Shown here: positions 1 through 8,206 of the stretch, piece after piece | Numbering within the stretch: position 1 is the stretch's first letter | How the letters are laid out: each line of letters starts with the position of its first letter | NCBI GenBank assembly: GCA_030532705.1 | Contig: JAUNKR010000016.1 | Coordinates: forward strand, 1-42,462 | Length of the DNA: 42,462 nt | Direction of reading: 5' to 3' | Origin: Peptostreptococcaceae bacterium | Lineage (GTDB): Bacteria > Bacillota > Clostridia > Peptostreptococcales > Filifactoraceae | Notes under the pieces: model-generated | What the model saw: only the letters and a program-made list of their open reading frames with translations | What the model was told of the DNA's origin: nothing | Database searches by the model: none | Made by a program: the position numbers and the translations under genes

Positions 1-482
1 TGGAGCTAATCTCTATTTCTTTTTAAAAACCCCCACAACTATTTTACACTATCTCATATTAAGAGAAGCGACCTTTTTTATTCTATCCTATCCCATGAGT
101 TACTGTTTGATAAGGACAACTTTTGATCTGTATCGTTTTAACATCGTACGATGTTTTTTATTCAAAGTTTTTCCATAGCGATTGCGATCTTTATGATCCG
201 GTACCATGGTCTCACTTACGACTTTGCTTATACCAAAACCTATAAGCCATAAATGAAATCATGATCATCCTATTCTGATGGAACGGCGGGGACACAGCTC
301 CCTGCGGATCCGGAAGTAGCCAACCATTATTCAAAATACAAGTCGTTGGCAACTATTTCCTGATAGGGTTTGATGTTACAACTTTGTCTACGACTTTTCC
401 TGCGACTAAACGATAAGGTCGCAGGTAGTCAATATGACTTCGACCTTAATCAAAAAGTAGCATCATGGGATCCTTCCAAAAA
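1..482. other. Intergenic region without a supported gene
   Basis: I see no convincing coding sequence here. The only open frame of any length nearby (370-594, plus strand) lacks a ribosome binding site and runs through the terminator-like hairpin at 483-510, so it is not called. A perfect 8-bp stem with an 11-nt loop lies at 399-425 (arms 399-406 and 418-425) and has no T-run, so it may be a regulatory or mRNA structure of a gene outside the window. Confidence 0.5.
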
Positions 483-510
483 CAAAGACCGCCCTTTCGG
501 GCGGTCTTTG
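483..510. terminator. Perfect 12-bp hairpin, probable terminator
   Basis: Arms 483-494 and 499-510 pair perfectly around a TTTC loop. Read on the minus strand the stem is followed by GTTTTTGG, so it works best as a minus-strand terminator. It would be a second stop behind the hairpin at 622-654 for the TasA-like gene. Read on the plus strand the T-run is only inside the stem. Confidence 0.55.
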
Positions 511-621
511 CTTATGTCGGATGCGACTCCAAAAACGATGAACGGGTTTTTTGAGGTCATCATCCCACAGCTACCGAAGATAGCTGCAGCATAAAGGGGG
601 ATGTTTCTTGCTTTTCTATAA

Positions 622-654
622 AAAGTCTGCTGGAGTCAGACCCCAACAGACTTT
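622..654 (-). terminator. Terminator behind the TasA-like gene (bidirectional)
   Basis: Arms 622-633 and 643-654 form a 12-bp stem with one G-U pair and a 9-nt loop. On the minus strand it ends in CTTTTTATAG, about 50 nt past the stop codon at 706. On the plus strand it is followed by CTATTTTTATT, so it can stop transcription both ways. Confidence 0.75.
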
Positions 655-705
655 CTATTTTTATTCATTTAACGCTTTTCGTCGTCCTTTGTACAAGTCG
701 TACGA

Positions 706-1704
706 TTATTGTCCAATGTTTTGAAGCTTAAGGATGTTAGGGTTTGCTGCATCTTTGCCTACGTTAAATTGATCCCATAGAAGGTCAATTGAAAGCTGGA
801 TGCCTTTGCCTTGGCTTGCCAAGTCTTTTTCAGCTGGGCCAACAAAGTTTTCAACTGTTCCTGTAGTGTAAACACCCTTAGCATCCGGATCCATTGCTAC
901 TGCCAAGAAGATATCCATTCTTTGGTCAGTTGCAGGAGCACATAGTACAAGGTTGTTAGCTAGAGCATCTTTGAAGTCTTTTCCATCAAGTGCAGATAGT
1001 CTTACGAAGTCAACTCCGCCTACCTTGAAGCACTTGCTAGGATCATTCAAGAATGATGCAAGCTTAAATACGTTCTCTTCATGATGATCCGGAGCATATT
1101 GTTCTCTGTTTACAAGAACTGCTACTCCCAGCATTTCATCTACATTACCTACTTCTTTGTTATCCAAGTCTTTTACGTCAAATTTCATGTTAGTAAGTTT
1201 TGCAGCGATATCTCCTACGTTAAGGATATCAGAACGGAATGCTTGAGCGTATCCCGGATACATTCTTTGAATAGAGATCTCGATCTTGTCGCTTCCGTTA
1301 GCATTAGCAGCCACATATGGTCCTACTTGCTTAGGGATCGGCTTCGCAGCTTTCAGCTCTGCATCAAATTCAACATTGTTGTATCCTTTTGCTCTTTCTT
1401 TGTAAGCTGCGATACTTCCCGGCTTAGCGATCGCATTGTAATCCGATGCTCCTCTCATGAAGAAATGATCATCTACAAATCCGCTGTCGCCGATACCGTC
1501 AACGATACTCCATCCGCCCGGTAGTACTTCGTTACCATATTGAGCATAAAGCCCTAGGTCTACGAAAGTTACTCCAAAATCTCCGGTTGTTGCTTTGGTA
1601 GTCACGTTCAATGTGTCTGTCCAATACGCATAACCTGTTCCCGCTAGCACAAGAGCTAGTGCCATAATTCCGCTAATAAGCGATTTTCTGCCCGCACGTT
1701 TCAT
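706..1704 (-). CDS. SipW-type secreted TasA/camelysin-like protein
   Basis: 332 aa. The N-terminus is a SipW-type signal peptide: basic MKRAGRK, a hydrophobic run, then YAYWTD, which is typical of TasA/CalY (camelysin, M73) proteins. The mature part starts with a segment rich in Thr and beta-forming residues (TTKATTGDFGVTF) and has no other membrane span. TasA relatives form extracellular fibres; that role is inferred here. The start is the ATG at 1704, behind AAAGGAGGAAGC. A longer frame reaching 1803 is open, but its extra residues span the promoter and have no SD. The gene has its own promoter, a hairpin upstream and a strong terminator, as expected for an abundant structural product. It is the last gene of the SipW cluster. 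Family membership rests on the signal peptide and neighbours; the rest of the protein I could not match closely. Confidence 0.75.
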   Translation of the reverse strand: MKRAGRKSLISGIMALALVLAGTGYAYWTDTLNVTTKATTGDFGVTFVDLGLYAQYGNEVLPGGWSIVDGIGDSGFVDDHFFMRGASDYNAIAKPGSIAAYKERAKGYNNVEFDAELKAAKPIPKQVGPYVAANANGSDKIEISIQRMYPGYAQAFRSDILNVGDIAAKLTNMKFDVKDLDNKEVGNVDEMLGVAVLVNREQYAPDHHEENVFKLASFLNDPSKCFKVGGVDFVRLSALDGKDFKDALANNLVLCAPATDQRMDIFLAVAMDPDAKGVYTTGTVENFVGPAEKDLASQGKGIQLSIDLLWDQFNVGKDAANPNILKLQNIGQ

Positions 1705-1776
1705 AATGCTTCCTCCTTTAATAAAGTTTAATAAGTATTTGTGTCGAAGCTGTCGTTCAGCCCCTTTACAATTATC

Positions 1777-1803
1777 ATTATAAAACGTTGTCACGGATTC
1801 CAA
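1777..1803 (-). promoter_or_regulatory. Promoter for the TasA-like gene
   Basis: On the minus strand TATAAT (1782-1777) lies 15 nt from TTGGAA (1803-1798). The perfect -10 and fair -35 sit about 75 nt upstream of the start at 1704, giving the secreted protein its own transcript apart from the upstream export genes. Confidence 0.5.
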
Positions 1804-1819
1804 AACCCTCGTAAGTCTT

Positions 1820-1884
1820 ATCTTTCATTCACTATCGACCCCTTTGTTCCTTCCACGAAAGATGACTGTCCGTGAACGAAAGAT
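1820..1884 (-). repeat. Long intercistronic inverted repeat
   Basis: Arms 1820-1832 and 1872-1884 are 13 nt long with one mismatch (G-U on one strand) around a 39-nt loop. It begins 2 nt past the stop codon at 1886 of the DUF5305-like gene and has no T-tract. It may protect the 3' end of the upstream operon mRNA, act as a weak terminator, or bind a regulator. Confidence 0.5.
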
Positions 1885-1885
1885 A

Positions 1886-3106
1886 CTATGCTCCGGTACT
1901 AAGGTCTCCCTCTTCTACCACTAAAGTAGTAGATGGTTTTGGAAACTGAAGCAGATACATATATTCTTTGCCCAAAATATAGAATTTACCTTCTTGCGGT
2001 AAGCCGTTCTCATCCACACAGTAGAGCACCGGCTCCCTGAGTTCTTCTGCCAAGGCGATCATACTGCTCATCTCTTTCAGGCGAAGGATCACCCTTCCAT
2101 CCTCATCAGGTAATTTCTCCACACAGATCATTCGGCTACCATATCGCTTGATGATCTTTGTCATCTCAGCTGCCCAAAGCTCCTGTGCATCCATCGCCCG
2201 TACAAAGAAGGTGATGAAGATAAGTAACAACAACCCGATCACCGCCATAACGATGAAGACGATGTATTTTTGTAGCGGAGGTGTCGTCGTGATCGTGCTG
2301 GTCTTGCTGATCTCGCCCTGATCGACGAAGGTTTCCGGCTTGGTGATGTCATAGTAGTTTTCGCTGCTGACCGGAATACTGATCTTTTGAGAAAAAGGCT
2401 TTTCTTCTTCGCCGATCACAAATTTTCCTTCAAATAGGATGTATAGTTCTCTGGAGGTGCTTCCGCCTAAAATACTCTCTGCGTTTTCCGCATAGTTTCG
2501 ATGGTCGATCGGTCGAACGCGCACCGTCTCTTCAAAGACTGCTTGTCGAGCGCTGTTCTCATTGATCTCGCCCGCTGCGATCGGATAGCGTCGCTCATAG
2601 ATGATCTTGCGCACTTCCTGTCGCTCCTGAAATCCTTCCAGCACAGCCGTGACCTTATAATCTCCGCTCACCGCCGAATCATTGGTCATTGCCAGCGCCG
2701 ATTTGAGCCCGATCTCAACATAGTCTGTGAGCAGGGCAGAATAGATCTGCCCTTCCTCGATCCACTCGCTCGAAAAGAGCCGGTTCGGCAAAAGATGCAC
2801 CCGATAGTTCGACTCCGCCGTGATCGTATAGCCCGTGAGGACTTCTTTTTGCTCTTCTTCCTGCGGTGCGGAAAAAATAAAGGTTCCTACCGCGCCTGCC
2901 GCCGCAAGCAGGATCCCTACGATCAACAGGATGGATCGTTTCGTCCGGCTCATCGTCCTCTTTCTTTTTTTGGGCTTGGTATCCTCTTCGTCACATTCTT
3001 CCAAGCATGCGTCAGTCACCGCTTCCTGCTTCGGATCCTCTTGTATCTTCTGAAGATCGCTCTGTATTTCCGAATTCATTTGATTCTTGTCCTGTTTGTC
3101 CATCAT
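1886..3106 (-). CDS. DUF5305-like bitopic membrane protein
   Basis: 406 aa. A charged, acidic N-terminus (about residues 1-55) with KPKKRKRTMSRTKRS before the first membrane span (about 59-80) is followed by a roughly 200-residue external region, a second span (about 281-303) and a cytoplasmic tail of about 100 residues. This plan, the external motif GYTITAESNYRVHLLPN and the location next to an ER-type signal peptidase fit the DUF5305 family as I remember it. The function is unknown; an accessory role in SipW-dependent export or assembly is inferred. I chose the ATG at 3106 behind GGAGGGGGTAATTG; a TTG one codon earlier is also open. Its first about 95 nt overlap the end of the signal peptidase gene in another frame, so translation may be coupled. 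The stop at 1886 is followed at once by a large hairpin. Confidence 0.6.
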   Translation of the reverse strand: MMDKQDKNQMNSEIQSDLQKIQEDPKQEAVTDACLEECDEEDTKPKKRKRTMSRTKRSILLIVGILLAAAGAVGTFIFSAPQEEEQKEVLTGYTITAESNYRVHLLPNRLFSSEWIEEGQIYSALLTDYVEIGLKSALAMTNDSAVSGDYKVTAVLEGFQERQEVRKIIYERRYPIAAGEINENSARQAVFEETVRVRPIDHRNYAENAESILGGSTSRELYILFEGKFVIGEEEKPFSQKISIPVSSENYYDITKPETFVDQGEISKTSTITTTPPLQKYIVFIVMAVIGLLLLIFITFFVRAMDAQELWAAEMTKIIKRYGSRMICVEKLPDEDGRVILRLKEMSSMIALAEELREPVLYCVDENGLPQEGKFYILGKEYMYLLQFPKPSTTLVVEEGDLSTGA

Positions 3107-4319
3107 CAATTACCCCCTCCGGTATCGCGTCCCTGCTCCTTATCGCAAGGATCGGCATCCCTACTTTTGGTACTACATTCACTACGATTCCATTGACATC
3201 GTTCGGTTGGACGACGGTCTCATCCGCACTTTGATTGTTGTCGCCCTTTGTTTTGAAACTTCGATTCCCCGCTTCATCGCTGATCACTTCTTCGATGCGA
3301 TGCGTGATCGTGATCCCTTCCCGATCAAAATTGATCACGTCCCCCTTCTCCAAAGCATAGATCTCTTCTTCCTTCTGCATTTTGCGGATCAATACCACAT
3401 CCCCCGGATAGATCATCGGCTCCATACTCCCCGTCAAAATGATCGACGGATAGATCGAGAAGACTCCTACGCAGAACCAGGCAAACATCACCGACAAAAA
3501 TAATGCGCCCATATAGATCATATTGTCCTTCGGATCCTCCTGCCGTCTTTCTTCCAGATCCGTCTTGCAATTTTCAGCCACTACCATTGCATAGATGATC
3601 GGAAATCCGATCCCGATCGTTCCGTTCGCAAGCCATGAGAGCTCGGGCAAAAACGGAAAGCTCTTTTGAAAACCTTCGATGATCCCCAGATACAATATCC
3701 CTGAGATCGATCCGCCATAGAATACGAATACTGAGGTCAATATATTTTTTGCAAAGACGATGCCCACGTCGGTGATCAGATAGACTACGAGCTTTTCGAG
3801 ATCTTTGATCTGTGAGATCTTTGCAAAATTGATATCGGTCAGCGCCATGATCATCGTGATCAGGACCACTGCCAGATGCTTATGCTTACAGTGTCGCCAC
3901 GCTGTCCCTAAACTGTAGCCTCGGATCATCTCTCTTGCGATCAGTGCCGAAAAGATCGTCGTAACATTGACCAGCAGCCCCAGTGGTGAGATATCATACG
4001 GTGTTGCCTTGAGTTTTTTCAAAAAAACGCCGAGCATGAATCCGGCAACGAGATAGATCACCGCACCGGAGATCGCATAACCTTTGACCACCGACTGTTG
4101 CGATAATCGTCCGGGCACATGGATCGATGTGAAATAAAATCTTATGGCTACAATAACAGCTCCCCAATAGAGCAGTGCGATCGTAGGGGAGCTGTTCAAT
4201 TTGTTTTTTAAAATAGGGAGAGCGGACAGTATAACAACTGTCAGCAGCAGCATCGTTAGGAGCTTGTAGCTTCTTTCTGTGCTCAATGCACTTTTATTCC
4301 GATGCTTCCGAATTGTCAT
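3012..4319 (-). CDS. sipW: SipW-like signal peptidase I with multi-span N-terminal domain
   Basis: 435 aa, about twice the length of Bacillus SipW. Residues 20-250 contain several hydrophobic spans and no peptidase motif. The S26B (ER-type) peptidase unit follows a span near 268-290: TGSMEP with catalytic Ser298, PGDVV, ITHRIEEV with catalytic His340 instead of Lys, and KGDNN with Asp360. It should cleave the SipW-type signal peptides of the neighbouring secreted proteins at the membrane. The start ATG at 4319 has GGAGG six nt upstream and lies within the end of the preceding gene. The tail after about residue 385 is hydrophilic and overlaps the next gene by about 95 nt. The N-terminal membrane domain may be a fusion or an extension typical of this lineage; I do not recognise it. 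Confidence 0.85.
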   Translation of the reverse strand: MTIRKHRNKSALSTERSYKLLTMLLLTVVILSALPILKNKLNSSPTIALLYWGAVIVAIRFYFTSIHVPGRLSQQSVVKGYAISGAVIYLVAGFMLGVFLKKLKATPYDISPLGLLVNVTTIFSALIAREMIRGYSLGTAWRHCKHKHLAVVLITMIMALTDINFAKISQIKDLEKLVVYLITDVGIVFAKNILTSVFVFYGGSISGILYLGIIEGFQKSFPFLPELSWLANGTIGIGFPIIYAMVVAENCKTDLEERRQEDPKDNMIYMGALFLSVMFAWFCVGVFSIYPSIILTGSMEPMIYPGDVVLIRKMQKEEEIYALEKGDVINFDREGITITHRIEEVISDEAGNRSFKTKGDNNQSADETVVQPNDVNGIVVNVVPKVGMPILAIRSRDAIPEGVIDDGQTGQESNEFGNTERSSEDTRGSEAGSGD

Positions 4320-4692
4320 CCCCCGCCTCCTGTTCTGAAATTGTCGGTGCGCTTTCAGTTTCGGCTTCCGTTGCCTCCGAAAGCTCCGACAGACCTCCTG
4401 CCGCTATCTCTTCTGATGCATCCGGAGCCTGCACTTGATCCAGCTGCGGTTCCGCATTTTGCTGTGTCTCAAGATCCGGTCGTGACTCCACATTCTGTTG
4501 CGGTGCAACGATCGCAGGCTGTTGCTTCGGCTGAGCTTTATGACCGCAACCTCCGCCTACCACTTGTATATTCACCGAATAGATCATCGGTGCCTCAAGT
4601 TTCAGATCCACCTTGTCCGTCCAATAGGCATAAGCTGTTACACCGGACATCATCACCATGACAATGGCAAGAAAAATGATCCTTTTCTTCAT
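4294..4692 (-). CDS. Small SipW-type secreted protein with Gln/Glu-rich tail
   Basis: 132 aa. It starts MKKRIIFLAIVMVMMSG and has the SipW-type site AYAYWTD followed by about 20 beta-like residues (VDLKLEAPMIYSVNIQVV). Then comes GGGCGHK with the only cysteine of the mature part, and about 85 residues of low-complexity Q, E, A, P and S that look disordered. Function unknown; a minor subunit, linker or anchor of an extracellular assembly is an inference from context. I prefer the ATG at 4692 (GGGGGGAAGTAAT upstream) to the one at 4707, which would add MGGSN and overlap the previous gene. It overlaps the next gene (signal peptidase) by 26 nt, so the two are probably coupled in translation. Confidence 0.65.
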   Translation of the reverse strand: MKKRIIFLAIVMVMMSGVTAYAYWTDKVDLKLEAPMIYSVNIQVVGGGCGHKAQPKQQPAIVAPQQNVESRPDLETQQNAEPQLDQVQAPDASEEIAAGGLSELSEATEAETESAPTISEQEAGDDNSEASE

Positions 4693-4693
4693 A

Positions 4694-5464
4694 TTACTTC
4701 CCCCCATTCTCGCCTAGATGCGGTGTCATCTCCTTTTGTTCGACCATAAAAGGTAACTCACAGGAATATATCACAGCGATCCCGCTGCCGACTTTTTCCG
4801 CAAGTTTTTCTTCATCGAAGCTGACATTCACAGAGGGCTGTAGCTGTGCATCGTTGACAAAGATCGTCTTTGGAAGTTCTTGGATCTTCGCTTTGCTTTC
4901 TGCCGTCAATTGCAAGAACACGATCCCCGTCATCTTATGCTCATCAGTCTCGACACCGCGGTACACTTCAAACTCGAGCGGAAGCATAAATCCGGTCTCC
5001 GAGCCGATCTCAAAGATCTTGCCCTGTTTGATCAGCATCCCGCGCTGTGCTTTCATTTCCAATTTTTCGTCCGGCTCATCCGGTTTGATCTCTCGCTCAT
5101 TGATGAGGGCGATCGAGCCTTCATCCGCTTTGAGCGGGAATTTCACACGGATCCGGTCGCCCACGATCAGTCGATCGATCGGCAAGCCGCTTCTAAATCG
5201 TAGCTCCGCCTTTTCTCCCTCATCCTTCAAATTGACTTCTACATCGAGCGGAAGTGCCCGATCCTCGCCATCGATGAGGTCCACTGAATATTTTTCTTCA
5301 AATGACTCACGGAATAAAATATTCATCATGCCTGAGGTCATCTTCGTCCCAATATGTAGCTCGGAGTTCCAGGCTGCATAAGAGACTCCCAAAGTCATCA
5401 TCCCGGATAGCATTATCAGAAAAATGAGCAGCCGTTTCGCCGTCATTTTTTTCTTACGTTTCAT
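4694..5464 (-). CDS. SipW-type secreted protein, TasA-like cluster
   Basis: 256 aa. A basic start (MKRKKKMTAKR), a hydrophobic core and VSYAAWNSELHIGTKMTSG form a SipW-type signal peptide; the TasA-like gene at 706 has the related YAYWTDTLNVTTKATTG, so both are probable substrates of the peptidase downstream. The mature part is about 225 residues, charged, with alternating beta-like stretches and no other membrane span. It is neither clearly a TasA subunit nor a known enzyme; a matrix or accessory subunit is inferred. The start is clear: AAGGAGGAGGTAA lies just before the ATG at 5464. It follows the response regulator by 42 nt, so it is probably in the same operon as the two-component system. 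Confidence 0.65.
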   Translation of the reverse strand: MKRKKKMTAKRLLIFLIMLSGMMTLGVSYAAWNSELHIGTKMTSGMMNILFRESFEEKYSVDLIDGEDRALPLDVEVNLKDEGEKAELRFRSGLPIDRLIVGDRIRVKFPLKADEGSIALINEREIKPDEPDEKLEMKAQRGMLIKQGKIFEIGSETGFMLPLEFEVYRGVETDEHKMTGIVFLQLTAESKAKIQELPKTIFVNDAQLQPSVNVSFDEEKLAEKVGSGIAVIYSCELPFMVEQKEMTPHLGENGGK

Positions 5465-5506
5465 TTACCTCCTCCTTCAGCAACCGAAATCGGCTCATTC
5501 CGCCGT

Positions 5507-6163
5507 TCAATGCTTGATGGCACTATCACCAAATTTGATCTCCGTTTCCAGACGATGTTGATTTCGTCCGGCAAAGAGCACTGCCTCCACTCGATTTTCA
5601 AGTCCGAGCTTGCCGAGAATATTAGAGATATGTTTTTTTACGGTCCCTTCCGATACAAAGAGGCTTTCACCGATCTTTGCGTTGGAACATCCCTGATTTA
5701 ACATAAACAGCACTTCTTTTTCCCGCTTGGTCAGACTGTCAAACAAGCGATCTTCTTCCGAGATCTGTCCCATATTGGCGATCAGGTCGGCAGAGTAGAA
5801 TTTTCCACCACGCTCTACGACTCGAAGCCCATACATAATGTCATCGATAAATGCATCCTTGAGCAGATAGGCATCCACTCCATAGTCCTTCGCATGTAAA
5901 AAATCGCTCTCATCCGAGGATGAAGTGATCATAAAGATCTTCGCTTGAAGATGCTGATCCTCCATCCATTTCAAAAAATCAAAGCCGCTCTCTCTACCGA
6001 GATTGATATCTACAAAAGCCATCTCCGGCGGCGTTTTTTCCACAACATCGATCGCTTCTCTCACAGTGCCGGCTTGCAAGATCTCCTCTTCCGGCTTGTA
6101 CATCCTTATGATCGATTCAAGTCCCTGTCTTGCAACAGGATGATCATCTAAAACCAGTATCAT
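5507..6163 (-). CDS. NarL/LuxR-type response regulator
   Basis: 218 aa. The receiver domain (1-115) has the acidic pair D6/D7, the phosphoacceptor Asp52 (FVDINL), Thr80 and Lys102. A GerE-type helix-turn-helix occupies about 143-200 (LTKREKEVL, then VSEGTVKKHISNILGKLG). It should be phosphorylated by the kinase encoded 15 nt upstream and, from its place at the head of the SipW cluster, probably controls export and matrix genes. The start at 6163 has GGAGGGGGATC upstream. Transcription factor function is secure; the targets are inferred. Confidence 0.93.
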   Translation of the reverse strand: MILVLDDHPVARQGLESIIRMYKPEEEILQAGTVREAIDVVEKTPPEMAFVDINLGRESGFDFLKWMEDQHLQAKIFMITSSSDESDFLHAKDYGVDAYLLKDAFIDDIMYGLRVVERGGKFYSADLIANMGQISEEDRLFDSLTKREKEVLFMLNQGCSNAKIGESLFVSEGTVKKHISNILGKLGLENRVEAVLFAGRNQHRLETEIKFGDSAIKH

Positions 6164-6178
6164 GATCCCCCTCCTGTT

Positions 6179-7780
6179 CTACCTAGGCAGGCTGAGTTTG
6201 ATCCTCATCCCTTTGCCCGGGTCAGAATCCATTATTAAACTACCTTTGAGCAGAGCAGCGATATTGCGCATATTTTTCAGTCCGTTGCCTTCGTAAAAAG
6301 CCCCCTTACTTTCTACAAAGCCTTTTCCATTGTCTTGGATCTCTAATTCGATCCACTCTGCACTGATCTTCAGATCGATCGTCACATTGTTGGCGCCGCC
6401 GTGTCGTATTGCATTGTTGACTGCCTCGCAGGATATCCGATATACGGCGATCTTTTGTGCTGAGGTCAAGTAATCGGCTCCTTCGTCGATGTCCATCGAG
6501 ATGGTCGCCCCGCTGAGTAGCTGCGCTTCTTCCATATAAAGCGTCATCGCGCCTACAAATGTGTTGATCGTATCTTTGAAACTTCTGCCATAAATACTCT
6601 CTCGAAGCTCTGTCATCGTGAGCTCGACAGATTTCTTCAAAATGTCGATATTCTGTCTGAGTTCTTCTTCGTTGATCGATGAGCTCTTGCTCTCCAATAC
6701 CTTCAGACTGCATACCACGCCGAACAGCTTTTGAATGACGGTGTCATGGATCTCATTGGCGATCCGATTTTGCTCTTCCATCGTGATAAATCGTTCCATC
6801 TGACTGTGTGTATCCAGATTGCTGAAGATGATCTCGATCAGACTCCAGTAAAAATCTTCATTCTCCTGTCCCTCATCGGAGATCTTTCGAATGAATATCC
6901 CGCCCGAAGTGATCGGTTCACCGATCCATCTTGCTTCATAAAGCCCTCCGCCCGAACGAAGAAGGATCTTTTCCTTGTTGTTTCTTTTTCCCTCACCTCG
7001 AACGCTTTCGATCTCCGCCAGCATCTCTTCTGTCAACGATCTTTCGATGCCGCATACCTCTTTACGCTCCGGTAAGCCCGTGCTGTCAAATTTTATCAAT
7101 ATACACCCGGAGGGTGCTATCGCTCGTTTCAAAAGCAATGACAATTCATGGATGATCTTTTCCGGATTTGTCATCGCAAAAAGGTGGAAAGTCTCATACA
7201 ATCCCGCCAGTTGCAGGAAAGCATACTCGCTTCTTTCCTTTTCTTTTTCCAAATTTTGATTCAGACCTATTAAGAGTTCTTTCTGACGGTCGATATAACC
7301 TATGTAGAGACGCAGTACATAAAATCCGCCGATCACGATCAGCATCCCGAGCACCACGTTGAGCTCCTGATAGCTGAGACCTCTGTTCATCCGTCCCGAT
7401 ACCGCACAGAGCAGACACCAGATCGAAGCGATCAATGTGATCACCAGATGTCTTTCCAATGCGATCATCAGCAAGATACAGCTCATCTGATACCACAGAT
7501 ACGGACTGGACAATCCCCCGCTGAGCAAGGTAAAGACCCCATAAGCGAAAGTCTCGATCACAAACATGACGCGAAGCCAAAGCTCTCGCTCCCCGATCCT
7601 TCGATAGAGCCATGAACTGAGCAGACAGGACACCAGCATCCCGAGCAATATCGCCCACGAACGCATTGAGATCCCCGCATAGAATGACATTGAAACATAC
7701 ATCATGCTGGAAAGAACCAAGGTCAATACTCTGTACCCGATGCATATATCGATATATTCGGGCCAGTTTTTCTCTTTCAT
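6179..7780 (-). CDS. NarL-type membrane sensor histidine kinase
   Basis: 533 aa. Residues 15-165 hold about six membrane spans; a coiled-coil linker (about 165-190) leads to a GAF-like region (about 190-320) and then the HisKA_3 phosphoacceptor NEIHDTVIQ with His345. The ATPase domain is complete: CEAVNNAIRHGG (N box), DNGKGF (G1) and GNGLKNMRNIA (G2). There is no large external sensor domain, so the signal is probably sensed in or near the membrane or through the GAF-like part. The start at 7780 has AAAGG upstream and is the usual length for this type. It is the first gene of the probable operon that ends with the signal peptidase and DUF5305 genes. Confidence 0.92.
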   Translation of the reverse strand: MKEKNWPEYIDICIGYRVLTLVLSSMMYVSMSFYAGISMRSWAILLGMLVSCLLSSWLYRRIGERELWLRVMFVIETFAYGVFTLLSGGLSSPYLWYQMSCILLMIALERHLVITLIASIWCLLCAVSGRMNRGLSYQELNVVLGMLIVIGGFYVLRLYIGYIDRQKELLIGLNQNLEKEKERSEYAFLQLAGLYETFHLFAMTNPEKIIHELSLLLKRAIAPSGCILIKFDSTGLPERKEVCGIERSLTEEMLAEIESVRGEGKRNNKEKILLRSGGGLYEARWIGEPITSGGIFIRKISDEGQENEDFYWSLIEIIFSNLDTHSQMERFITMEEQNRIANEIHDTVIQKLFGVVCSLKVLESKSSSINEEELRQNIDILKKSVELTMTELRESIYGRSFKDTINTFVGAMTLYMEEAQLLSGATISMDIDEGADYLTSAQKIAVYRISCEAVNNAIRHGGANNVTIDLKISAEWIELEIQDNGKGFVESKGAFYEGNGLKNMRNIAALLKGSLIMDSDPGKGMRIKLSLPR

Positions 7781-8088
7781 TGGACTACCTTTCTAGATGT
7801 CCTGTTTTTGATCCGATCCGATGGAGTTTTGCTGTCTTAATATTGCACCGACGATTTTTGGGTGCACAAAATAATCGCCGAAGCATTCCGCTCCCGAGAA
7901 ATCTTTTTTATTATTTTGTAAAAATGAAATTAGTTCGACTTACAAGAACTGAAGGCAAACCCCCAATAGAATTTTAGAAGAAAAACAATAACATCCCTTT
8001 TTCAAAATGACATCAGAGCTTGCCGCGATCGACAACCCGTTACGCTCCCGCCATTTTGCTTAATATCCCTAAGAAACAATCCCTTTCT

Positions 8089-8140
8089 ATTATATTATCA
8101 GTAAAATTCCTACTTGTATAGTCACCTTTAGTGACCTTTT
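8089..8140 (-). promoter_or_regulatory. Candidate promoter and palindrome upstream of the kinase operon
   Basis: In the 426-nt gap 7781-8206 the minus strand has TATAAT at 8094-8089 and no good -35. A short inverted repeat GTCAC-CTTTA-GTGAC (8121-8135) lies just upstream, where an activator such as the NarL-type regulator could bind. On the plus strand the same hairpin is followed by CTTTTTTTA and would act as a terminator. If the promoter is real, the kinase mRNA has a leader of about 300 nt. The rest of the gap holds no gene I can support. Confidence 0.35.
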
Positions 8141-8206
8141 TTTATCTCCGAAAGATCCTTGTCCGACGATGACTTCAAACAAAGATCTTCACAGACTTTC
8201 AAAATT

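Noticed and set aside
370-594. 74-codon plus-strand frame near the left end
   Set aside because: No ribosome binding site, runs through a perfect 12-bp terminator hairpin, and its sequence resembles no protein family I know.
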